Assembly (NCBI GenBank): GCA_035551475.1
Contig: DASZMX010000154.1
Location: forward strand, 1 to 23,122
DNA from: DASZMX01 sp035551475
Lineage (GTDB): Bacteria; Verrucomicrobiota; Verrucomicrobiia; Limisphaerales; Palsa-1400
Direction: 5' to 3'
DNA: 23,122 bases
Shown here: one piece after another, positions 12,380 to 19,859 of the stretch
Layout: every line of letters begins with the position of its first letter
How positions within the stretch are numbered: the stretch's first letter is position 1
Program-made: the position numbers and the translations under genes
Notes under the pieces: model-generated
What the model was told of the DNA's origin: nothing
The model's database searches: none
What the model saw: the letters and a program-made list of their open reading frames with translations, nothing else

Positions 12380-14929
12380 GTGGCTGCCACTCTTTATGAT
12401 TTAATCCCGCGCGACGAGAAGCTCGGCAACGATGTTTTGCTGGGGCGTTTTCTGGAATACGCCGAGGCGCGCGGCTTGCAGCTTTATCCGGCGCAGGAGG
12501 CGGCCATCCTGGAGTTGTTCGAGGAGAAAAATGTCATCCTCAACACCCCGACCGGCTCGGGCAAGTCGCTGGTGGCTGCGGCGCTGCATTTTCAAGCCAT
12601 CGCACGGGGGCGGCGCTCGATTTACACCTGCCCGATCAAGGCCCTGGTCAACGAGAAATTCATGGCGCTTTGCCGGGAGTTTGGCCCGGATAACGTCGGG
12701 CTGAGCACGGGCGACGCCTCGGTGAATCGCGACGCGCCGATTCTGTGCTGCACGGCGGAAATCCTCGCGAACATCGCCTTGCGGGAAGGGGCCGCCGCGC
12801 CCGTCCAGGAAGTCGTCATGGACGAGTTCCATTATTATGCCGATCGCGAACGCGGGGTGGCCTGGCAGGTTCCGCTGCTGACGCTGCCGCAAACACGGTT
12901 TTTGCTCATGTCCGCCACGCTGGGCGACACGGCGTTTTTCGAGGAGGAATTGACGCGCCTGACCGGGCGCCCCACCGTCAGCGTCACATCCACCGACCGC
13001 CCCGTGCCGCTGGAATTCGCGTTTTCCGAATTGCCGCTGGCCAAGACTTTGGAAAGCCTCGTGGCCGATGGGAAGGCGCCGGTGTACGTCGTGCATTTCA
13101 CGCAACTGGAAGCCGCGCAAAGCGCGCAGGATTTCACCAGCATCAACGTGTGTTCGCGCGAAGAAAAGGCCGCCATTGCCCAGACGCTCGAAGGCTTCAA
13201 ATTCTCCAGCCCATATGGGCCCGAAATTAAAAAGTGGCTGCGGCATGGCATCGGGCTCCATCACGCCGGGTTGTTGCCGAAATATCGCGTGCTCATCGAG
13301 CAACTGGCGCAAAAAGGGCTGCTCAAGGTGATTTGTGGGACGGACACGCTCGGCGTGGGCATCAATGTTCCCATTCGCACGGTTCTTTTTACACGGTTAT
13401 GCAAGTTCGACGGCCAGAAAACCGGCATCCTGAGCGCGCGCGATTTTCATCAGATCAGCGGGCGCGCCGGGCGCAAGGGCTTCGACGACCGCGGTTGGGT
13501 GGTGGCGCAGGCGCCGGAGCATGTGATCGAAAATCTAAAACTCGCCGAAAAAAGCGCGCGCGACGGCAAGAAGACGGTGAAGCGGCAGCCGCCTGAAAAA
13601 AATTTCGTCAACTGGGACAAGAACACTTTTCTGCGTTTGATCAGCGCGCCGCCGGAACGCCTCACCTCGCGCTTCGCGGTGTCGCACGGCATGCTGCTCA
13701 ACGTCCTCAGCCGGCGCGGCGACGGCTGCGCCGCGATGCAAAAGCTGATTCGTGATTCCCACGAAACGCCGAAGGCGAAGAAAGCCCACGTCGCGCGCGC
13801 CTGGCAGCTTTTCCGCTCCTTGCTGGACCGCAAGATTATCGAGTTCATCCCGAAGACCGCCGAGGGGGTTTATCTGCGCGTGAATGTGGAGTTGCAGGAC
13901 GATTTCTCGATGGACCAGGCGCTGTCGCTGTATCTGCTGGACACGATTCCGCTGATGGATCCGCAGGCGCCGGATTATGCGCTGGTTCTGCTCACGCTGG
14001 TTGAATCCATTCTCGAGGATCCCGACATCATCCTGCGCAAACAGCTCGACAAGGTGAAGGACCAGAAAATGGCGGAGATGAAAATGGAAGGCATCGAGTA
14101 CGATCAGCGCATGGAGGAGTTGGAAAAACTGGAGCATCCCAAGCCCAACCGGGAATTTATCTACAGCACGTTCAATGCTTTTGCCGCGCGCCATCCGTGG
14201 GTGGGGCAGGAGAACATCCGCCCGAAATCCATTGTGCGCGAGATGTTCGAGGAATTCCGGTCATTCGCCGATTACATCAAGATTTACGAATTACAGCGGG
14301 CCGAGGGCGTCCTGCTCCGTCATCTCAATCGGGTGTTCAAGGCGCTTTCGCAAAATGTGCCCGATGCCGCCAAGAACGATCAGGTGCGCGAGATGGAGCT
14401 TTATCTCAGCACGACCATCAAGCAGGTCGATTCCAGCCTGCTCGATGAATGGGAGAAAATGCGCAATCCCGATTATCGGCCGGGCGAAACGAAGGAAGTG
14501 CGACCCGCGGGCGCCGAAGAAGCGGCGGCGGATGTGACGCGTGATGTCAAAGGTTTCACCGCCGCCATTCGGCATAGCGTCTTCACCTTTTTGCGCGGCT
14601 TAACGATGGGTGATTTTGAGCAGGTGATCGGCGCGCTCGCCTCGCCTTTGGATGGAGAAGGCCAGCCTTGGACCGCGGCCCGATTGCGAGCGGCGTTGGA
14701 CGCCTATCATGCCGAGCATGATTATCTTTGCCTGGATCCCAACGCGCGCAACGTTCGGCACACCTACGTCACGGTGGCGGACGATAAAAAAACCTGGCGC
14801 GTGCAGCAGATGCTGGTCGATCCCGAGGGGCAAAACGATTGGGTGGCCGAGTTCGAGATCGACCTGGCGCAATCGCGCGCGCGGGGGGAACCCTCCCTGC
14901 GGTTGCTGCGCCTGGGCAGCCTCACGTGA
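12380..14929 (+). CDS. Ski2-like DEAD/DEAH-box helicase with DUF3516 C-terminal region
   Basis: 849 residues starting at GTG 12380; family-like sequence begins within the first ten residues, supporting this start. RecA domain 1 has 'NTPTGSGKS' (Walker A, K62), 'DEFH' (148-151) and 'MSAT' (177-180). RecA domain 2 has 'GIGLHHAGLLPKYR' (290-303), 'GTDTLGVGINVP' (320-331) and motif VI 'QISGRAGRKG' (358-367), an arrangement typical of Ski2/Mtr4-like superfamily 2 helicases. Residues about 400-849 match the DUF3516-type C-terminus, long and helical, with a charged coiled-coil-like stretch around 'KMEGIEYDQRMEELEKLEHP'. ATP-driven RNA or DNA unwinding is expected; the true substrate of bacterial DUF3516 helicases is not established. 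It is divergent from the epimerase operon (113 bases between). Its TGA abuts the convergent kinase TGA in the palindrome TGATCA. Confidence 0.9.
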   Translation: MAATLYDLIPRDEKLGNDVLLGRFLEYAEARGLQLYPAQEAAILELFEEKNVILNTPTGSGKSLVAAALHFQAIARGRRSIYTCPIKALVNEKFMALCREFGPDNVGLSTGDASVNRDAPILCCTAEILANIALREGAAAPVQEVVMDEFHYYADRERGVAWQVPLLTLPQTRFLLMSATLGDTAFFEEELTRLTGRPTVSVTSTDRPVPLEFAFSELPLAKTLESLVADGKAPVYVVHFTQLEAAQSAQDFTSINVCSREEKAAIAQTLEGFKFSSPYGPEIKKWLRHGIGLHHAGLLPKYRVLIEQLAQKGLLKVICGTDTLGVGINVPIRTVLFTRLCKFDGQKTGILSARDFHQISGRAGRKGFDDRGWVVAQAPEHVIENLKLAEKSARDGKKTVKRQPPEKNFVNWDKNTFLRLISAPPERLTSRFAVSHGMLLNVLSRRGDGCAAMQKLIRDSHETPKAKKAHVARAWQLFRSLLDRKIIEFIPKTAEGVYLRVNVELQDDFSMDQALSLYLLDTIPLMDPQAPDYALVLLTLVESILEDPDIILRKQLDKVKDQKMAEMKMEGIEYDQRMEELEKLEHPKPNREFIYSTFNAFAARHPWVGQENIRPKSIVREMFEEFRSFADYIKIYELQRAEGVLLRHLNRVFKALSQNVPDAAKNDQVREMELYLSTTIKQVDSSLLDEWEKMRNPDYRPGETKEVRPAGAEEAAADVTRDVKGFTAAIRHSVFTFLRGLTMGDFEQVIGALASPLDGEGQPWTAARLRAALDAYHAEHDYLCLDPNARNVRHTYVTVADDKKTWRVQQMLVDPEGQNDWVAEFEIDLAQSRARGEPSLRLLRLGSLT

Positions 14930-16327
14930 TCAGGCCGGAATCGTGCGGCGCAACGGCAGGCGGACTTTGAATCGCGTTTCGCCGGGCTTGGATTCGAATT
15001 CGATTTCTCCGCCGTGCCGGTCGGCCACAATCCGGTGGCTGATGACCAACCCGAGTCCGGTGCCGGAGCCGACCGCCTTGGTGGTGAAGAACGGCTCAAA
15101 AATGCGCGACTGAATCTCCTTGGGGATGCCCGGGCCGTTGTCGGCGATTTCCACAATGATATAATCATCTTCCAGGAAGGTGGCGACGCAGAGCTTGCCT
15201 TTCCCGCCTGCCGCGTCGATGGCGTTGTCAATTAAATTGGTCCAAACCTGGTTCAGCTCGCCGGCGTAAGCCATGAGGCGGGGCAGGGTGCGGTCGAAGG
15301 CCCGGCGCACCGTGACGTTTTTCAGTTTGTGCGTCAGCATCGTCATCGTGCTCTCGATGCCTTCGTGAATGTCGATTTCCTGCATCGGCGATTTGTCCAT
15401 GTGGGTGTAGGACTTCACCGCCTTGACCAGCTCCACCACGCGGCTGGCGCTGTTTTCCACCTGCGTGACGAGCAGTTTCAGATTGAGGCGCGCCTCGATC
15501 CAGCTCAACGCGGCGGCGTGGCTTTTCGTCGGCAAACCCGCCAGCAACGGCTCCAGCCACGCGGCGTCCAATCCCGCCGCGACGAACGTTCCCGCCAGTT
15601 TCCAGCCTTCGGCCACCTGATGCTGCTCCAGCCAGGTCCCAAGCGCTTCCTCGCGGTCGCTGCGCGCCACCGAATCCAAGGGCGGCGCGGTTTTCAATCG
15701 CGCCACGGCGTCCTCGGCGGCGGCGAGCAATCGGTCCCAGGCCGCCGGATCCAACGCGCGAATCAATTCGCCGAGGAGCGCTTGCGCGGCCTCGGAAACC
15801 TGTTGCAAATAGGAGGCCGAGCGCAACGCGGCGGAAGCCGGGTTGTTCAATTCATGGGCCAGCCCCGCCGCCATGGTGCCCAGCGAAATCAATTTTTCCC
15901 GTTGCGACGCGTAACCCTCGATGTTGCGAAATCGTTCCGCCACCGTGCGCAAAATTTCCTGCGTCACCGAGGGGCACGAGCTTAGCATTTTCCAGAATCC
16001 ATCCTTGTCGAGGCGGAAGAAACGCGCCGTTTTCGTGACGCGCGCGGTCGCGAGCCACGGCGAATCCAACAGGATCGCAATTTCCCCCATGAAATGGCCG
16101 TGCTTGCTCACCGCCATGAGCACGTCCTGCTTGTCATATGAACGCCAAAGCTGCGTCTCGCCGGAGAGCGTCAAATAGAAGAAAGGCGACATCTCACCTT
16201 CGCGCGCCACAATCGATTTGGGCGGCAGCTCGATGACATCGCCCAGCCGAATGCAGCCAAGTTGATCGTCTGCCAGCCCGGCGAACAGCGGCGTCTGGCG
16301 GATGGTTTGGAGGGTGGCGTCGTCCAT
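14930..16327 (-). CDS. Histidine kinase with N-terminal cyclic-nucleotide-binding domain
   Basis: 465 residues, no membrane segment, so cytoplasmic. Residues about 10-130 form a CNMP/CRP-like beta-barrel ('PLFAGLADDQL', 'REGEMSPFFYLTLSGETQLW', 'GHFMGEIAILLDSPWLATAR'). The phosphate-binding cassette position reads GEIAILLDSPWLATAR, similar to the FGE..L....R.A pattern. The H box is 'GTMAAGLAHELNNPASAA' with H158. Residues about 175-320 are a helical insert before the ATPase domain. The ATPase domain has 'NQVWTNLIDNAIDAA' (N box), 'IADNGPGIP' (G1), 'IFEPFFTTK' (F box) and 'GSGTGLGL' (G2). The likely phosphate acceptor is the receiver domain of the flavoprotein encoded 4 bases upstream, with which it is co-transcribed. 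The ligand (cAMP, cGMP or other) is unknown. Confidence 0.9.
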   Translation of the reverse strand: MDDATLQTIRQTPLFAGLADDQLGCIRLGDVIELPPKSIVAREGEMSPFFYLTLSGETQLWRSYDKQDVLMAVSKHGHFMGEIAILLDSPWLATARVTKTARFFRLDKDGFWKMLSSCPSVTQEILRTVAERFRNIEGYASQREKLISLGTMAAGLAHELNNPASAALRSASYLQQVSEAAQALLGELIRALDPAAWDRLLAAAEDAVARLKTAPPLDSVARSDREEALGTWLEQHQVAEGWKLAGTFVAAGLDAAWLEPLLAGLPTKSHAAALSWIEARLNLKLLVTQVENSASRVVELVKAVKSYTHMDKSPMQEIDIHEGIESTMTMLTHKLKNVTVRRAFDRTLPRLMAYAGELNQVWTNLIDNAIDAAGGKGKLCVATFLEDDYIIVEIADNGPGIPKEIQSRIFEPFFTTKAVGSGTGLGLVISHRIVADRHGGEIEFESKPGETRFKVRLPLRRTIPA

Positions 16328-16331
16328 GGCG

Positions 16332-17996
16332 TCAAAGGGTTCCGAGGTATTCGTGAATGAGTTTGACGGCCATCGCGCCTTCGCCGACGCCCGAAGTCAC
16401 GCCCTTGGCGGAGCGATGCCGGACGTCCCCCGCCGCGAAAATTCCCGGCACGCTCGTTTCGAGGTAGAAGGGCTCCCGGTCGGGCATCCAGCCTTTGGGA
16501 CGGCGGCTGCCGTTTTGCAACAAATGCTGGCCGGAAATGATGTAACCCAGCTCGTCGCGCTCCACCACGCCCGCCAGCCATTCCGTGCGGGGCAGGGCGC
16601 CCGCATATATCAACAGGGCCGTGGCCGGCACGACCTTTTCCTCGCCCGTGTGCCGCTGGCGAATGGTGATGGTTTCGCAGTGATCGGTTCCAGTGACCTG
16701 TGTGACATTGGAATTCACGAGGATGGAAATATTTTTGGTCGCCGCGATTTGATCTTCGAGATATTGCGACATGGTGGTCGAAAGCGCCTCGCCGCGAATG
16801 ACCATGGTAACCTGGCGCGCAAATTTCGAAAAATACATGGCCGCCTGGCCCGCGGAGTTGGCGCCGCCGACGATGAACACGTCGCCGCCGCGATACGAAA
16901 CGGCATCGCTCATGGGCGCGTAATAATGCACGCCGGCGCCCAGCAGGGCGTCCGAGCCGGGAATGTCCAATTTCCGGTAGGCGATGCCGCTGGCCACCAG
17001 CACCGCGCGCCCGGCGACTTCGCTGCCGTCGGCCAGCTTCACCACGCGCGAGGGCCCTTCCACGCGCAGGCCGGCGACTTCCTGGGGCGTGAGAATTTCC
17101 ACCCCAAAACGACGCGCTTGCGCCACGGCGCGCCGCGCCAAATCGCCGCCGCTCAAGCCCATGGGAAAGCCGAGATAATTTTCAATGCGCGAACTGCGCC
17201 CCGCCTGTCCGCCCGGGGCTTCGCGCTCAATCAGCAGCGTGCGCAATCCATCCGCCGCGCCATAAACGGCGGCGGCCAAACCGGCGGGGCCGGCGCCTAC
17301 GACCACCAGATCGTAAAATGGCGAATCCGCCTTGGTTTTCAAATTGAGTTTCGCCGCGACGGACAGCGCCGACGGCGACGCCAGGAAAGAGCCGTCTGGA
17401 AACACGACCAGCGGCAGCTTTGAAATTTCCGTCTTGCTCGTCGCCACCAGTTGTTTGGCCGTTTCGTCACTTTCAATATCGAGCCATTGATAAGGAATAA
17501 AATTCCGCCCCAGAAAATCGCGAATCTCCACGCCCGCAGGCGACCAGCGATGCGCCACCACGCGCACACCTTCGAACACCGGGCGGTAATCCGCCTGCCA
17601 ATCATCCAGCAAGTCATCCACCACGCCGTACAAGCGCTCCTCCGGCGGATCCCACGGCTTCATCAGATAATGATCGATCTGGACGGTGTTGATCGCGCGA
17701 ATCGCCGCGTCGGTGTCGGCGTACGCCGTCAGCAGCGCGCGTTTCGCGTTGGGATAGAGTTCCAGCGCCTTTTCCAGGAATTCGACGCCGGACATGTTGG
17801 GCATGCGCTGGTCCACGAGAAACAGGGCGATGGGGTCGTTGCGCAGCTTGAGTTGTTGCACCGCCGTGAGCGCCGCCGCGCCGGAATCGGCCGCCAGCAC
17901 GCGGTAACGGTTGCCATATTGCCGCCGCAAATCCCGCTCCACCGCGCGGAGCACCTCCGGGTCGTCATCAACTGTCAATAAAATTGGTTTCGGCAT
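16332..17996 (-). CDS. Response regulator fused to thioredoxin-reductase-like FAD oxidoreductase
   Basis: 554 residues. Residues 1-130 are a receiver domain (D10/D11, phospho-acceptor D62 in 'FLVDQRMPNMSG', K113 in 'LMKPWDPPEE'). Residues about 140-220 form a thioredoxin/glutaredoxin-like fold ('VRVVAHRWSPAGVEIRDFL', 'LPLVVFPDGS') whose CxxC is lost. Residues about 228-554 are a thioredoxin-reductase-type flavoprotein: FAD site 'VVVGAGPAGLAAA', 'PGGQAGRSSRIENYLGFP', NADPH site 'FIVGGANSAGQAAMYFSKFA', and 'GIFAAGDVR'. The redox CxxC of true thioredoxin reductases is replaced by YAPM at about 359-362, so disulfide reductase chemistry through that site is not possible. Proteins of this fused type occur next to CNMP-domain kinases in other bacteria. 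It is probably a redox output or sensor controlled by phosphorylation. Gaps: 3 bases from the small membrane-protein gene, 4 bases to the kinase gene. Confidence 0.9.
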   Translation of the reverse strand: MPKPILLTVDDDPEVLRAVERDLRRQYGNRYRVLAADSGAAALTAVQQLKLRNDPIALFLVDQRMPNMSGVEFLEKALELYPNAKRALLTAYADTDAAIRAINTVQIDHYLMKPWDPPEERLYGVVDDLLDDWQADYRPVFEGVRVVAHRWSPAGVEIRDFLGRNFIPYQWLDIESDETAKQLVATSKTEISKLPLVVFPDGSFLASPSALSVAAKLNLKTKADSPFYDLVVVGAGPAGLAAAVYGAADGLRTLLIEREAPGGQAGRSSRIENYLGFPMGLSGGDLARRAVAQARRFGVEILTPQEVAGLRVEGPSRVVKLADGSEVAGRAVLVASGIAYRKLDIPGSDALLGAGVHYYAPMSDAVSYRGGDVFIVGGANSAGQAAMYFSKFARQVTMVIRGEALSTTMSQYLEDQIAATKNISILVNSNVTQVTGTDHCETITIRQRHTGEEKVVPATALLIYAGALPRTEWLAGVVERDELGYIISGQHLLQNGSRRPKGWMPDREPFYLETSVPGIFAAGDVRHRSAKGVTSGVGEGAMAVKLIHEYLGTL

Positions 17997-17999
17997 AAA

Positions 18000-18254
18000 T
18001 TATTTATCTTCCGCGGCGCGCGCCGCTTCCTCCGCCTCTTGTTTGGCCTCTTCCCGCTCCATGGCGCGGGCCACGCGGTAAATGGCGATAAAGCCGGCCG
18101 ACAAAAATAACACCGCCGCGGCCACGCCGAGCATCCCGTCGCGCCGCTGGCTGGCGGGCAAGGCCCACAACAGCCCCACGATCGACACAACCGCCAGCAA
18201 AGCGACGAACACGAGCCCGCCCCACAGCCATTTTACGGCCACGCGTGATTTCAT
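18000..18254 (-). CDS. Small two-helix membrane protein, function unknown
   Basis: 84 residues from ATG 18254, which overlaps the DedA-rhodanese stop as ATGA. A longer frame upstream is only antisense-like Arg/Pro/Ala sequence. Two membrane helices are visible: about 9-28 ('WLWGGLVFVALLAVVSIVGL') and about 40-58 ('MLGVAAAVLFLSAGFIAIY'). The C-terminus is a highly charged Glu/Ala/Lys/Arg helix ('AMEREEAKQEAEEAARAAED'), probably cytoplasmic and possibly coiled-coil. No known family recognised. Tight coupling on both sides suggests it works with the DedA-rhodanese protein or anchors the signalling proteins that follow. Confidence 0.75.
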   Translation of the reverse strand: MKSRVAVKWLWGGLVFVALLAVVSIVGLLWALPASQRRDGMLGVAAAVLFLSAGFIAIYRVARAMEREEAKQEAEEAARAAEDK

Positions 18255-19201
18255 AACTTTGGCGCCGCGGCGGCCGCTTCCAGCGGATAATTCTCCGCGC
18301 GCCAGGCATCGATGCCGCCGAGCAGCGGGCGCACGCGCGTGAAACCATTGCGCCGCAGCAGCAGGGCCACGCGGGCGCTGGTGATTTCGTTTGGGCACGA
18401 GCAATAGACGATCACGTCGCGATCGCGGGGGATTTCGTAGCGCCCGGCCTTGACATCATCGAGAGTCAAGTGAATGGCGCCCTGGATGCGGGCAGGGTCG
18501 TGCGCCAGCTCTTCCAGGGAGCGCAGGTCGAGAATCGTGAGATCTTCGCCGGCCTCGAGCAGGCCGCGAAGATCGCGCACGTTGATGCGGGTCATGCGCA
18601 GTTCGCCCAGCAGCCGGCGGCGCTGCCAATACTTGAAGCCCAGATAGGCGGCGGCCGCGCCCACCAGGAGGCAGAAGGCGCTGGCGCCCACGCTGGCGAT
18701 GGCTTCCTCGATGCGCTCAATCTGATTGCTGAAGACATAACCCAAACCCAAAAACGTGGCGGCGTAGAGGAGGGAGCCGGCGCCGTCAATTAGAAAAAAG
18801 CGCGGCGCCCCAAGGCCGGCCATGCCGGCGAGCGGCGGCGCGACCGTGCTGAGGCCGGGCACAAATTTCGCCATCATGATGCCCTTCCACCCGTAGCGCG
18901 TGAACACCCCTTGCGTCCGGCGCACACAGGAATCCGGCTCCAGCGAAATGCGGCACAGCAAGCCGAGGACTTGATTGCCGCGAAAGCGACCGAGAAAAAA
19001 CCACAAACCGTCGCCCATCAGGCACGCCAGCAGAGTCAAGCCAGCCGCCGTGGCCGGATTGAGTTTTCCGGCAGCGGCGAGCGCGCCGGCGGCCAGCAGC
19101 CAGGGCAGCGCCGGAATCGGCAAGCCCAACTGCTCGACCAACACCGCGCCGAACAGAATCGGCGCGCCATGCGCGATGAGAAATTGGCGGCTGTCAGCCA
19201 T
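18251..19201 (-). CDS. DedA-family membrane protein fused to C-terminal rhodanese domain
   Basis: 316 residues. Residues 1-190 are a DedA/SNARE-associated (VTT) domain: membrane helices around 'PILFGAVLVEQLGLPIPALP', the amphipathic re-entrant region with 'GRFRGNQ' (71-77), and 'KFVPGLSTVAPPLAGMAG' (112-129), the F-x-P-G motif of the family. Residues about 200-310 are a rhodanese domain ('LTILDLRSLEE', 'GAIHLTLDDV') with active-site loop Cys267 in 'VIVYCSCPNE', where a second Cys269 sits in the loop. DedA proteins are thought to move lipids (flippase-like) and to support proton-dependent envelope homeostasis; rhodaneses carry sulfane sulfur. This fusion occurs in other bacteria. It is the first gene of the four-gene operon. 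A promoter candidate lies at 19341-19313. Confidence 0.9.
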   Translation of the reverse strand: MADSRQFLIAHGAPILFGAVLVEQLGLPIPALPWLLAAGALAAAGKLNPATAAGLTLLACLMGDGLWFFLGRFRGNQVLGLLCRISLEPDSCVRRTQGVFTRYGWKGIMMAKFVPGLSTVAPPLAGMAGLGAPRFFLIDGAGSLLYAATFLGLGYVFSNQIERIEEAIASVGASAFCLLVGAAAAYLGFKYWQRRRLLGELRMTRINVRDLRGLLEAGEDLTILDLRSLEELAHDPARIQGAIHLTLDDVKAGRYEIPRDRDVIVYCSCPNEITSARVALLLRRNGFTRVRPLLGGIDAWRAENYPLEAAAAAPKL

Positions 19202-19312
19202 GATTTCAGCGTTCGATGACCTTGTAAAAACGGTTCAGGATCTGGTGGCAGCCGCGTGGTGATGTCATTGCTTGTGGATCGCGCGCGACCGCCCCCGCCT
19301 CCGGGTCAGGCA

Positions 19313-19341
19313 AAAATAACTGTCGCAAAAATAATAGTCAA
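19313..19341 (-). promoter_or_regulatory. Promoter candidate for the DedA-rhodanese operon
   Basis: On the minus strand TTGACT (19341-19336), 17-base spacer, TATTTT (19318-19313). This would leave a leader of about 105 nt before the ATG at 19201. The region is locally AT-rich inside a GC-rich neighbourhood. Confidence 0.33.
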
Positions 19342-19394
19342 TTCACGGCGGCGCGGTTGGAAAGGGGATTTTCGTGCGTCAACCGGATGGCATC

Positions 19395-19422
19395 TTGAGA
19401 TTTTTGCTGAATCCGTTATGCT
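19395..19422 (+). promoter_or_regulatory. Promoter candidate for the single-domain response regulator
   Basis: TTGAGA (19395-19400), 16-base spacer, TATGCT (19417-19422). The predicted start is near 19429, giving a leader of about 29 nt. AGGA at 19435-19438 is too far from the ATG at 19458 to be a normal ribosome site. Confidence 0.4.
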
Positions 19423-19457
19423 CGTGGCGGATTTAGGAATTGAATTCCGAAACACAC

Positions 19458-19859
19458 ATGCGCGCCCGAAACATTTTGTACGCGGAGGATAATCCGGACG
19501 ACGTCCTTATTTTCAAAATGGCTTGCAAGCGCGCGGGGTGGGCTCAGCCCCTCCATGCGGTGGAGGATGGAGAAACGGCCATCGCCTGGCTTAATGGCGA
19601 CGCCCCGTACGCGGACCGCGAGAAATATCCGTTGCCCGATGTCTTGCTGCTGGACTTGAAAATGCCGCGGAAAACGGGTTTCGACGTTTTGGAATGGGCG
19701 CGCAAATCCGCCAACTTTGCGGCGCTGCCGGTGATCATTCTGAGCTCCTCCGACGATCCGCGCGACATGAAGCGGTCCCTGGAGCTTGGCGCCACGGGTT
19801 ACGTGGTGAAGACGGCTTCGTGCGAGGAGATTATCGCGCGGTTGCGGGCGCTGCCGTAG
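19458..19859 (+). CDS. Single-domain response regulator (Rcp1-like receiver)
   Basis: 133 residues from ATG 19458; a TTG at 19440 would add six residues. It is only a receiver domain: acidic pair E10/D11, phospho-acceptor D66 in 'VLLLDLKMPRKTGFDVLEW', Ser in 'IILSSSDDPRD', K118 in 'GYVVKTASCEE'. The insert before beta-3 ('LNGDAPYADREKYPLP') is typical of the Rcp1 type, which usually partners with phytochrome-like or light/redox histidine kinases. No output domain is present, so it relays phosphate or acts by protein contact. The likely partner is the convergent REC-histidine kinase; the two genes overlap by 29 bases at their 3' ends. Confidence 0.92.
   Translation: MRARNILYAEDNPDDVLIFKMACKRAGWAQPLHAVEDGETAIAWLNGDAPYADREKYPLPDVLLLDLKMPRKTGFDVLEWARKSANFAALPVIILSSSDDPRDMKRSLELGATGYVVKTASCEEIIARLRALP

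Noticed and set aside
16302..17423. Plus-strand open frame of 373 codons opposite the REC-flavoprotein gene
   Set aside because: It is rich in His/Arg/Gln/Ala with no motif. The flavoprotein on the other strand has clear FAD and NADPH sites.
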